This document shows, in pieces, positions 14,638 to 22,190 of a stretch of DNA of 26,453 nucleotides. This DNA is from a virus: IMG/VR virus record IMGVR_UViG_3300027852_000156, positions 1-26,453 of that record. One strand, given 5' to 3'. The stretch's first letter is position 1. The number at the start of each line of letters is the position of its first letter. The translations under genes were made by a program, and so were the position numbers. The notes below the pieces were generated by a model. That model was not told the origin of the DNA, ran no database searches, and saw nothing but the letters and a program-made list of their open reading frames with translations.

Positions 14638-17600
14638 TTTGGTGGAACTTAGCTCTTTTTGTTGTATCCTTTATTGCTACGGCGCTCCTCGCTCCCAAGC
14701 CTGAGTTCGAGGATGCCCGCGCAGAAAACTTAGAGCCCGATCAGTTTCCCCGGGCGACCGAAGACTCACCGATCCCTCTCCTATTGGGCTGTATTCGCAT
14801 GCGCGCCCCGAACACACTTTGGTACGGAGACTATGAGACCCGGGCGATAACTGAGAAGGTGAAGACTGGACTTTTCTCTTCAGAAAAAGTTGTTGTTGGA
14901 CACAAGTATTATCTGAGCCTCGACCTAGGCCTTTGCTTAGGACCGGACGTTCGATTGAAATCAATTTTCATAGATGAAGAGGAGGTCTTCGACGGCACCT
15001 CCGAGTATACAGATGAGTATGAGGTGGCGGGGACAGCAACGACCATACCAACTTCCTCCACTATTTTGAACTATGACTACATAGACCTTTTATCCATGAC
15101 CGGGCTCACCGCCGAGCAATATGACACCCTTGCCCTGGCTGGGGCTATCAAAGTTAAATTTGACTATCAGGTTAGAGCTGAGAAGACCCCGTTGGCTGGA
15201 GGGGGACCCTCCGACGGGTCATACGTCTTGGACACAGATTTCACTGTCTTAGAAGACGGGACCTCTCTGGTATTTCCAATTGAGGGGGCAGCTGCTATGA
15301 GCTCGCTCGCGACCGGTACGACGATTGCTATGGACTTGAGCCTCGCAGAGGTTACAGCCCCTGTAGGAGCTAGATACCTGCGTTATGCGGGACAGCTATC
15401 ACCGACGCTTTCTCTTTTCACTAACCTCTATGTTGACGTCCAATTGGTTACTGTAAGCGTTAAGGGCCAAACCATATCCGAGGTGTACAGCCAAATAAAC
15501 GAACCCGAGCTTTTTGGTGGTCGTAAAAGCGGAGGCGGTTGGGTTGGGGACTTCTCCTTCTATCCGGGGTCCTTCCTCCAGCCGGTGGACAGCGACCTTG
15601 AAACCTCTTTAGGATCGGGTAATGTACCGGCCTACAGAGGAACTTCGCATATCGTTCTTGCCAATCAGTACATAGGGGAAAGCCCTAACATTCGTCGCAT
15701 GGACTTTCTCCTTGCTCGTTATATAAACGATAACTATTGGGGTCCAACGGCGGACGGAAAAGCAGCAACCTCGGGCGGGGAAGATATTTCCCCGGTCCAA
15801 GCCCTGTACACAATACTCACTGACGAATGGTCCGGATTGGGCCTCGCTACCTCCGATATTGAGATCAGCTCTTTTGACGAAGTGGACGCCGTTCTCGAAG
15901 CTGAAGAAAACGGAATGTCTGTTCTTGTTACGAGCCCGAAGGCGGCGAAGGGGGTTATACAAGAAATACTTCGTCAAATTGACGGGGTTATGTACCAGGA
16001 CCCGTCAACGGGAAAGATCAACTTGAAGGTCATTAGGGACGACTATGTTCCGGGTGACCTCTCGGTTTACGACGAAGACGATATAATTGCTGTTAAAAGC
16101 TATCAGAAGACCTCTTGGGAAGAAGTCAGGACCCAGGTAAAAGTTTCCTACTCCTCCCGGGTCAGCGAGGGATCAAAGGTCGCTATTGCCCAAGACATGG
16201 CTCTACAGGGTATGCTTGGAGGATCGTTCTCCGCTCGGACGGCCAATCTGTCTTTCCCGTTCTGCTATGACGCGACGCTAGCCGCGAAGTTAGCTGCTAG
16301 GGAACTTTCGGTTCTTTCCACACCGCTCATCAAGATGAAATTAGAGATGAACCGGAATGGATACCGCCTTCAGCCGGGGGACGTCTTCAAGGTCTCATGG
16401 CCAGAGTACGGTATCACCGAAGTGATCGTCCGGGTCCAGAAGGTTGATATGGGGGAACTACTTGACAACAAATGCGTTATTGAGGTTGTCCAGGATATCT
16501 TCGCTGCAGCCGAGGTTGTTCTATCAGCACCTATTGATACTGGTTGGGTGGACGGTCGCCCATACCCAGAGACCCTAACCACGGAAATCGCCGAAATGCC
16601 GCGTTTCTTCGGTAAGAAACTGGAGTGGCCGGTTGAGGATGATACTGCGGCCCTCATTCCGTTTCCCCTCCAGCCGAAGAACTCCTCTTCCGGGTTTGAT
16701 CTCCTAGCTGGACCGGCCTCGGGCGAGCTAGACTACTATGACCCTTCTGACGTCCTCTTCCCGATCTCTGGTGCGCTGTCCTCTGACCTCGCTCAATCGG
16801 CGGGCTTGAACGACGGTATACACGAAGCAGGGGTCACGTTGACGGGTGTCGTTGGAGGTTCCCTAGACGCCCTCGGAACTCCCTCCGCTGCTACTACAGA
16901 GGAAGTCCAATCTGGAGAGGCCGGTATCCTCTACGCCAATGGTGAATGGATGGCCTATGAAGGGGTGACGGATAACGGCGGAGGGTCTTGGACCTTAGAT
17001 ACCCTGTATCGGGGCTTGCTAGGCACCACCCCAGTAGCCCACTCAGCGAACAGCCAATTCTTCATTCTAACCCTTGAGCTCCTCGGCCACGGCGATCTCG
17101 CCGGACTTATTGCTGACGACAGTACGATTTACTACAAGGTGCTTGATCGGGTCGGGGCTGCGGTTCGTAGCTCCGGGGCAGAGACCGAGTTGAGCTACGC
17201 ACTGAACGAGGTAGCCAACAGACCACTTCGCCCCCGTAACCTCGCCCTAGGTGGAACCAGAGGCACTTCTGTTACTCAGATAAAGCCTACTGGCGCAGCC
17301 AATTTGACTTGGTTCTCTTCTAACCGGGAGGCCTCCCTTATCCCGTTTGAGACGAGCCCAACGGAGACCCCGGACCAGACTGAGGAATACGACCTTGAGG
17401 TGTGGGTGGACGGCGTCCAAGACGTATCCTTTGACGCTTCAAATATCACCTCGCCGTACTCCCTAGACCTAACAACCGCAAGCGGATCGCTTGGTGAAAT
17501 AAGGTTGTACAGCCGGAGGGCTTCCGGGGATACAAAGTCCAGTCTATACTACGCCTGGTTGCCGTTCAACTTATCAAGCCTTGAGGCTTTATCGGGGGAC

Positions 17601-17687
17601 ATGAATTCAGGAAACGATACTCTTTTGGTATCCGGGGATCAGCAATCTGGCGTCGATGGTGTCGCACTTAGCGGAGATGAAGTATAA
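14634..17687 (+). CDS. J-like central tail hub/host specificity protein
   Basis: 1017 residues. The protein begins with a hydrophobic stretch (residues 2-19), then a typical segment ATEDSPIPLLLGCIRMRAPN. Residues about 380-620 contain the tip-attachment type domain (ILRQIDGVMYQDPSTGKINL, EVRTQVKVSYSSRVS, NGYRLQPGDVFKVSWPEYG). Near 770-812, WMAYEGVTDNGGGSWTLDTL and YRGLLGTTPVAHSAN match the late beta domain of J and gene-transfer-agent host specificity proteins. A C-terminal fibronectin-like region follows. The protein forms the tail tip beneath the hub and carries or anchors receptor-binding parts. No NlpC/P60 peptidase gene lies between hub and J genes, unlike lambda or gene transfer agents. 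Confidence 0.88.
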   Translation: MIWWNLALFVVSFIATALLAPKPEFEDARAENLEPDQFPRATEDSPIPLLLGCIRMRAPNTLWYGDYETRAITEKVKTGLFSSEKVVVGHKYYLSLDLGLCLGPDVRLKSIFIDEEEVFDGTSEYTDEYEVAGTATTIPTSSTILNYDYIDLLSMTGLTAEQYDTLALAGAIKVKFDYQVRAEKTPLAGGGPSDGSYVLDTDFTVLEDGTSLVFPIEGAAAMSSLATGTTIAMDLSLAEVTAPVGARYLRYAGQLSPTLSLFTNLYVDVQLVTVSVKGQTISEVYSQINEPELFGGRKSGGGWVGDFSFYPGSFLQPVDSDLETSLGSGNVPAYRGTSHIVLANQYIGESPNIRRMDFLLARYINDNYWGPTADGKAATSGGEDISPVQALYTILTDEWSGLGLATSDIEISSFDEVDAVLEAEENGMSVLVTSPKAAKGVIQEILRQIDGVMYQDPSTGKINLKVIRDDYVPGDLSVYDEDDIIAVKSYQKTSWEEVRTQVKVSYSSRVSEGSKVAIAQDMALQGMLGGSFSARTANLSFPFCYDATLAAKLAARELSVLSTPLIKMKLEMNRNGYRLQPGDVFKVSWPEYGITEVIVRVQKVDMGELLDNKCVIEVVQDIFAAAEVVLSAPIDTGWVDGRPYPETLTTEIAEMPRFFGKKLEWPVEDDTAALIPFPLQPKNSSSGFDLLAGPASGELDYYDPSDVLFPISGALSSDLAQSAGLNDGIHEAGVTLTGVVGGSLDALGTPSAATTEEVQSGEAGILYANGEWMAYEGVTDNGGGSWTLDTLYRGLLGTTPVAHSANSQFFILTLELLGHGDLAGLIADDSTIYYKVLDRVGAAVRSSGAETELSYALNEVANRPLRPRNLALGGTRGTSVTQIKPTGAANLTWFSSNREASLIPFETSPTETPDQTEEYDLEVWVDGVQDVSFDASNITSPYSLDLTTASGSLGEIRLYSRRASGDTKSSLYYAWLPFNLSSLEALSGDMNSGNDTLLVSGDQQSGVDGVALSGDEV

Positions 17688-19177
17688 TGGCTAATAAAGA
17701 AATCAGTGACCTAACTACAACCGAGTTGCCCCTAGACGGCACAGAGATTTTCCATGCTAAGGTTGGAGCAAATTCCAGGGAAGTTAGTTTCGGCGAACTC
17801 GCTGACTTTGTAGGTCGAGGACCACAGGCTAGTCATCTAGGCTTCGCTAAGTTTACTCGTCCTGGGGATATCTTCACGGTTGAGAACGGCGGAACACCGG
17901 TGACTAACGCCTACGATGCTGCTGACAGTACTTGGATGATTGACCACGACGCTGATGACAACGCCTCTTTTGCTGCGGCGTCCGTAACGCTAGGTGCCGA
18001 CTTTGATAAAGTCTTCACCCTAAGGGGCTCTATAGTTGACGATAATGACGCTTCGCTAGCTATCTTCTGCGGCAACTCCTCATCCGGAATAAAACTTGTT
18101 GAGTTGTATCGCTTTGGGAGAAACGTCGAACTACAATTCTGGACCAACACCTCTCCGAATGTTCTCGATACAACTATTTCTAACGAAAGAGTTGGGTTGT
18201 TCCCTTCGAGTGTTGATAAATTTTATATGCGGGTCACTAGGGTCGGGACGGCAATCACGTTTTATGTTTCTATGGACGGACTTGATTGGATTCAAGTATC
18301 TTCTGGGACTACCAGTAGCCATTCAATATCCGATATTGACGAAGTTGGCTTCGGAGTTTACTCTGCTGGGGTCGGCGGAGGTCGGACTTATCTTCGCTGC
18401 ATAGGCTACGACGACGGACCACAGCCTGAGGCAATGTCCGGCGGAGGGACGATGCCCGTGGCTTTTAAAGGCTTTCGCGCCACTACCTCGACGACACAGT
18501 CCTACACGGCTTTTGTCGAAACAGAAGTTAATCTTGGGACTGAACTTTTTGATACAGAAGGGGCTTTCGCTTCTAATCGGTTTACTGTTCCAGCTTCGTT
18601 GGATGGTAAGTACGCAATATTCAACGCTGGAATGAAACTAGACGGAAACCGTAATGGTGCGTGCTATATTGAAGTCTCAACGGACGGAGGCTCGTCTTGG
18701 ACAAAAATCGCCCAGGGCGGTTTTGCGTCGCAAGACGGAGCAGTCATGTCGTCTGGTGCCTACGAGCTACTTGCGGACGATATATACAGACTGACTTTCG
18801 CACTCTCCTCCGGTAATATAGCAGACAGTGACAGCACCTTCTTCAGCATGGGTGTACTAGAGAGCTCAGAGGACGCCGTCGAATACGTTGAAGACACAGG
18901 AACCTCACGAACGCTCACCTCAGCTGACTTCAATGGCAGACGTACTCTTGAAATGAATAACGCTGCTGCCATCACGCTGACTTTGAACACTGGGCTATCC
19001 GCTTCCGGACCTCTTGAGGTTATAGCTGGCGGAGCAGGTCAGATCACCGTCTCCGGTACAGCGACGATTGAATCCAAGTCCTCAGCCACAAAGTCCAACG
19101 GCCAGAATTCGTCTTTCTCGTTGATACCGTCCAACACGGCGGATACCTACAAGATGATCGGGGACATAACAACGTGA
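17687..19177 (+). CDS. Tail fibre / receptor-binding protein
   Basis: 496 residues starting as TAATG on the J-like stop. The N-terminal DLTTTELPLDGTEIFHAKVG resembles short virion-anchoring segments of fibres. Residues about 50-245 look like a concanavalin/LamG-type sandwich (FTVENGGTPVTNAYDAADS, then FYVSMDGLDWIQVSSG and VGFGVYSAG). Residues about 255-395 look like a C1q/TNF-type jelly-roll (AFVETEVNLGTELFDTEGAF, FTVPASLDGKYAIFNAGMKL). The last 90 residues form a beta-rich tip (RTLEMNNAAAITLTLNTGLS). The modular build and position after J suggest carbohydrate or surface-receptor binding. The domain calls come from pattern only. Confidence 0.78.
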   Translation: MANKEISDLTTTELPLDGTEIFHAKVGANSREVSFGELADFVGRGPQASHLGFAKFTRPGDIFTVENGGTPVTNAYDAADSTWMIDHDADDNASFAAASVTLGADFDKVFTLRGSIVDDNDASLAIFCGNSSSGIKLVELYRFGRNVELQFWTNTSPNVLDTTISNERVGLFPSSVDKFYMRVTRVGTAITFYVSMDGLDWIQVSSGTTSSHSISDIDEVGFGVYSAGVGGGRTYLRCIGYDDGPQPEAMSGGGTMPVAFKGFRATTSTTQSYTAFVETEVNLGTELFDTEGAFASNRFTVPASLDGKYAIFNAGMKLDGNRNGACYIEVSTDGGSSWTKIAQGGFASQDGAVMSSGAYELLADDIYRLTFALSSGNIADSDSTFFSMGVLESSEDAVEYVEDTGTSRTLTSADFNGRRTLEMNNAAAITLTLNTGLSASGPLEVIAGGAGQITVSGTATIESKSSATKSNGQNSSFSLIPSNTADTYKMIGDITT

Positions 19178-19419
19178 CAGAGATAACGCAAAAACAGCTA
19201 GACCTTCGCTTCTCGAACCGTCGCAAAATGGCTTGGCGCTCGTTCTACTATATTGTGGTGTTTTCGTCCCTTCTAGTAGGGTACGCGTTGGGCTCTGATG
19301 AAGCCGCAGCTCGGGTTGCTCTTGTCCAGTGGATTGTATTACCCGTCGGCGGAATGCTGACGTCAATAGTTCTTGCGTACTTCGGCGTGAGCGCCTACGA
19401 GCAAGGGAAAATGAAATGA
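19174..19419 (+). CDS. Holin candidate, two transmembrane segments
   Basis: 81 residues from GTG 19174, overlapping the fibre stop as GTGA. After a charged N-terminus (KQLDLRFSNRRKMAW), two hydrophobic segments appear at about residues 23-40 (SFYYIVVFSSLLVGYALG) and 48-70 (VALVQWIVLPVGGMLTSIVL). The small size, two membrane passes and position at the head of the lysis cassette fit a class II-type holin, which would form membrane lesions that trigger lysis. It could equally be a helper or antiholin, since a second holin-like gene lies downstream. Confidence 0.65.
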   Translation: MTEITQKQLDLRFSNRRKMAWRSFYYIVVFSSLLVGYALGSDEAAARVALVQWIVLPVGGMLTSIVLAYFGVSAYEQGKMK

Positions 19420-19928
19420 TAACTGCGATCCTAGAAAGCCTCTCCTTTGGTCTCCTTTGGGACCTCCTCCCCTTGTTGGGGTTTGGCCCTGTTGGGATTG
19501 GAGTTTGGCTCCTCAAGAAATATACCCAACTACCAATGAAGTTGCTAGTCTGGGGCGGGGCTCTACTTGCTGTCCTCCTCCTCTTCTGGGCTTTCGACCG
19601 TCAACGAGATCAGATCAACGACCTCCGGGCAGAGCGAGAGCGTCTTATTGTTGCAGTAAAAACTCAGACGCTTACAATTGACTATTTGGAGCAAGAAGCT
19701 ATAAGATGGGAAACAGCTTTGATTGCGGCGGAAGCCGTTCTAAGGGAACAAGAATTGATCGCCCAGCGCTCCGGGCACGAAATGGAGAACCTGAACGATG
19801 CTCTTGAGAAACTCAACGACGTACTCGAGCCCGAAGCTGCTGCTGATCGCGCTAACGTTATCTTTGGTGACGCTGCTCGCCGGTTGCGGTGCTCCGCAGG
19901 AGCTGGTGGTGAAGACTGTCCCGACTGA
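19416..19928 (+). CDS. Inner-membrane spanin (Rz-like)
   Basis: 170 residues from ATG 19416, overlapping the previous stop as ATGA. There are hydrophobic stretches at about 8-33 and 43-60, then a long charged coiled-coil (DRQRDQINDLRAERERLIVA at 61-80, through about 136). The outer-spanin gene begins inside its 3' end. The inner spanin spans the periplasm through its coiled coil and, with the lipoprotein partner, disrupts or fuses the outer membrane. Classic Rz has only one N-terminal membrane segment; the second one here, with KK and MK in the loop between, implies N-out, C-periplasmic topology. A fused holin-like segment is possible. Confidence 0.82.
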   Translation: MITAILESLSFGLLWDLLPLLGFGPVGIGVWLLKKYTQLPMKLLVWGGALLAVLLLFWAFDRQRDQINDLRAERERLIVAVKTQTLTIDYLEQEAIRWETALIAAEAVLREQELIAQRSGHEMENLNDALEKLNDVLEPEAAADRANVIFGDAARRLRCSAGAGGEDCPD

Positions 19929-20160
19929 GGCTCCAACCGCGACCGTCGTCCTGATACCTGTACCCGCCGGAATTAAAACTGAGCCACCAACTGAATGGAA
20001 GGTTGTTAATACTCCGGAAGGTAAATTCTACGCCATTACGTCTGATCAGTACGAGCAATTGCTCATATGGTTGGCTGACACTACTCGATACGTCCGAGAG
20101 GCGTCCCTTCAGATCGAATACTACCGCAACGGTATTGAAGACGTGAGGTCTGCTGAGTAA
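19798..20160 (+). CDS. Outer-membrane spanin lipoprotein (Rz1-like)
   Basis: 120 residues. The N-terminus is a clear lipoprotein signal: basic residues at 4 and 13, hydrophobic core LLLIALTLSLVTLLAGC, lipobox LLAGC with Cys30 as the predicted lipidated residue. The mature part starts with a proline-rich stretch (EAPTATVVLIPVPAG). The gene starts 131 bases before the end of the inner-spanin gene in another frame, the overlapped arrangement of many Rz/Rz1 pairs. GGAG is 10 bases upstream of the ATG. It is expected at the inner leaflet of the outer membrane, bound to the inner spanin across the periplasm. At about 91 mature residues it is larger than lambda Rz1. Confidence 0.88.
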   Translation: MLLRNSTTYSSPKLLLIALTLSLVTLLAGCGAPQELVVKTVPTEAPTATVVLIPVPAGIKTEPPTEWKVVNTPEGKFYAITSDQYEQLLIWLADTTRYVREASLQIEYYRNGIEDVRSAE

Positions 20161-20369
20161 TGACCGAGCAGCAGGAGATCGCTAAGCTTCAGGCGGATAT
20201 GGTAGCGCTCCGTAATGAGTTCCACGCCTACAAACTTGCCAAGCAACAGGAAGAAAGTCGTCGCCTCCGCACCGCCCTTATCTGGGCCGGTGGTATAATC
20301 CTCGCGTTGGGCGGTTTCGTCTGGTGGGAGATTATTTGGCCCGTTATCGAGGTCGGGAGGGGAAGATGA
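20160..20369 (+). CDS. Small coiled-coil plus membrane-anchor protein, holin-like
   Basis: 69 residues, starting as TAATG on the outer-spanin stop. Residues 3-36 form a charged helix (EIAKLQADMVALRNEFHAYK), followed by one membrane segment at about 39-60 (ALIWAGGIILALGGFVWWEI). This layout resembles small phage lysis accessory proteins such as XhlA-type helpers, with the helix in the cytoplasm. It could be a holin partner or antiholin. The function is inferred from layout and neighbourhood. Confidence 0.62.
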   Translation: MTEQQEIAKLQADMVALRNEFHAYKLAKQQEESRRLRTALIWAGGIILALGGFVWWEIIWPVIEVGRGR

Positions 20370-20905
20370 CCGAGCAAGAGCTTCACGTCACTACGGAGCA
20401 GAACGAAAAGAAACTTGTAGTACTGCGAGCAGTTACGCGTTGGGCGCTATATAGTGCGTTTCTGGTATCGACTGCGACCTTCTTCTACATAGGTCCTCGG
20501 ATTGATGCTGCTCTTTTCCCGGTCGTTGGGAAGTTCGAGATCACGAAGATAATCCCGAAGTCGAACGGCGTCACCCAAATAAAAGGCGTGATGTTCAAGC
20601 CCAAGTCGAAAGAACACTGCGATTGGGTCCAGACTACCTTCACGACAACAAACCACCGCGATCCGGCGAAAATAGTTCAACTTGAGTTTGAGCCCGACGA
20701 CGTTCGAGATACTCGTCCTCCTGGCTCCCAAGAGTTCGGACCGTGGACCCTATTCAAACCAGACCCACCAATCGGGCCGTTCGTAACCGTCTGGTCAACT
20801 CATCGCTGCCACCTACTTTGGAACGTCCGCAGCGAGCTTTATTCAGGGTTGACAAGGGACTTCTTCCCACAGAACGCGGAAGAGATTGAAACTTTAGAGG
20901 ATTGA
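20366..20905 (+). CDS. Single-pass membrane protein of unknown function in lysis cassette
   Basis: 179 residues from ATG 20366 (ATGA overlap with the previous stop). One membrane segment lies at about 25-43 (RWALYSAFLVSTATFFYIG), leaving about 135 residues, probably periplasmic. That domain contains two cysteines (SKEHCDWVQ and STHRCHLLW), which could form a disulfide in the periplasm, and a run of Pro/Gly-rich turns (TRPPGSQEFGPWTLFKPDPP). No known lysis or exclusion family recognised. The MTEQ start is shared with the preceding gene, which may hint at related N-termini. Superinfection exclusion or envelope modification is possible but unsupported. Confidence 0.65.
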   Translation: MTEQELHVTTEQNEKKLVVLRAVTRWALYSAFLVSTATFFYIGPRIDAALFPVVGKFEITKIIPKSNGVTQIKGVMFKPKSKEHCDWVQTTFTTTNHRDPAKIVQLEFEPDDVRDTRPPGSQEFGPWTLFKPDPPIGPFVTVWSTHRCHLLWNVRSELYSGLTRDFFPQNAEEIETLED

Positions 20906-20909
20906 TGGC

Positions 20910-21908
20910 ATGAGAACGACCCCTAGCGTAACCCTATGGGCCGAGGTCGCCGAGACCCTCGGTTGCGAGATCGCTGCCGTAAAGGCCGTTTTTGAAGTCG
21001 AGGCAGCAGGGAAATTTTACAACTCAAACGGATCGCTGGTGCGCCGCTTTGAGCCCCACCACTTCCCTAAGAAGTATTGGGCTCAGTTAGGGTTCAACCC
21101 AGGCTCCGGTTCTGCTTGGCGGAGGTCCCTGAAGGTATCGACCTCCGCACGCCAACGTATGTTCGACGTTGCCGAGAGCATCGACGTGGAAGCCGCCTAT
21201 CGGGCTTGCTCCTGGGGTGCTCCGCAGATAATGGGGTTCAATTACGAAATTGCTGGTTACGATAGCGCTCGCGCTATGGTCTCGGCCTTCGAAGAGAGCG
21301 CGGATAACCAAGTCCTCGGCTTCGTTGGCTTCGTAGTGACCGAGGAGCTGGATACGTTCCTCCGCTCCCACGACTGGCTGTCCTTCGCATCCCGTTACAA
21401 CGGAACCGGCCAAGCGCCAGTCTACGCAGCTAAAATCGAGAGTGCCTATCGTCGTCAGTCTGGTGGACTTCGCTCAACCACTGTTCTCCGCCTAGGCTCC
21501 CGAGGAAACGCCGTGGAGCAGCTTCAAACTAACCTCGCCACCCTCGGGTTTATTCCTGAGGACGGAATTGACGGACACTTCGGTCAGGAGACCTGGAACG
21601 GGGTTCGCCAGTTTCAAGCCGCGAACGACCTCACTGTTGACGGCATAGCTGGTAATACAACTCTGGCTGCTCTGGCGAGGAAGCCAGAAGTAAAAGAGGT
21701 CGTTCCCGAGAAAGAGATGCAGAAAACTATTGGTGATCTCAATATCGACCGGGTTGCTAAGATCGGCGGGTCAGTCCTCGGCGGGGGCGGAGTTGCAGGG
21801 GTTGTCTCCGGATTAGGAGAAACTTCCCAGACGATCCTAGTCGGGGGCGGGGTAGCCCTCGCTGTAATAGTTGCCCTAGCAGTGATCATTCCGAGGCTGA
21901 AGTCATGA
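20910..21908 (+). CDS. Endolysin: N-acetylmuramidase with peptidoglycan-binding domain and C-terminal membrane segments
   Basis: 332 residues. Residues about 10-185 match the N-acetylmuramidase family (VKAVFEVEAAGKFYNSNGSL, RRFEPHHF, CSWGAPQIMGFNYEIAGY); Glu29/Glu31 in FEVEA are candidates for the catalytic acid. Residues about 192-257 are a PG_binding_1 repeat (LRLGSRGNAVEQLQTNLATL, DGIDGHFGQETWNGVRQFQA). The C-terminus adds a Gly-rich hydrophobic stretch at 286-302 and a clear membrane segment at 309-327 (ILVGGGVALAVIVALAVIIP) ending in RLKS. The enzyme would cleave the glycan backbone at host lysis. A C-terminal anchor is unusual for an endolysin and suggests membrane tethering before holin triggering. 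Confidence 0.9.
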   Translation: MRTTPSVTLWAEVAETLGCEIAAVKAVFEVEAAGKFYNSNGSLVRRFEPHHFPKKYWAQLGFNPGSGSAWRRSLKVSTSARQRMFDVAESIDVEAAYRACSWGAPQIMGFNYEIAGYDSARAMVSAFEESADNQVLGFVGFVVTEELDTFLRSHDWLSFASRYNGTGQAPVYAAKIESAYRRQSGGLRSTTVLRLGSRGNAVEQLQTNLATLGFIPEDGIDGHFGQETWNGVRQFQAANDLTVDGIAGNTTLAALARKPEVKEVVPEKEMQKTIGDLNIDRVAKIGGSVLGGGGVAGVVSGLGETSQTILVGGGVALAVIVALAVIIPRLKS

Positions 21909-22021
21909 AACGGATGAACCCTAAGCCCAGAAAAGAAGCAGATAGCATTACTTTCATGCGTCATGTGATAGGTTTTCAGTTCCTTAGTTTCATTCTCCTT
22001 TATATCTCTGACTATTTTTAA
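21905..22021 (+). CDS. 38-residue membrane mini-protein
   Basis: An ATGA overlap with the endolysin stop opens a 38-codon frame ending in TAA. The first 13 residues are basic and polar (MKRMNPKPRKEAD); residues about 20-36 are hydrophobic and aromatic (VIGFQFLSFILLYISDY), giving one membrane segment with positive-inside topology. It is coupled to the lysis cassette, so a small lysis regulator is possible. Its short length and unusually AT-rich 3' half leave some doubt. Confidence 0.45.
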   Translation: MKRMNPKPRKEADSITFMRHVIGFQFLSFILLYISDYF

Positions 22022-22190
22022 GTAAGAAGTAAAGAAGTAATGAAAACCCCACGTACCTTGGATTAATAGGTTTCATTCGACCCTTCCTAGGCCAGATGAA
22101 TCATATGAACATATGAAGTCTGTTGGGTGCCCCTAGACTAGGGCGATCCGACCAGTTACCCTCAGGCTTCAGTTAGAAAAGGAGACCCCA
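22022..22190 (+). promoter_or_regulatory. Palindrome-rich gap between lysis and replication genes
   Basis: This 169-base gap is more AT-rich than its surroundings, with an AAGTAA-type purine run (22020-22040). Three symmetric sites follow: CCTAGG (22086-22091), TCATATGAACATATGA (22101-22116, perfect 7-base arms around AA) and CCCTAGACTAGGG (22131-22143, perfect 6-base arms around A). They look like operator sites. I find no convincing -35/-10 pair. The gap ends with AGAAAAGGAG ahead of the helicase start. Confidence 0.55.
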
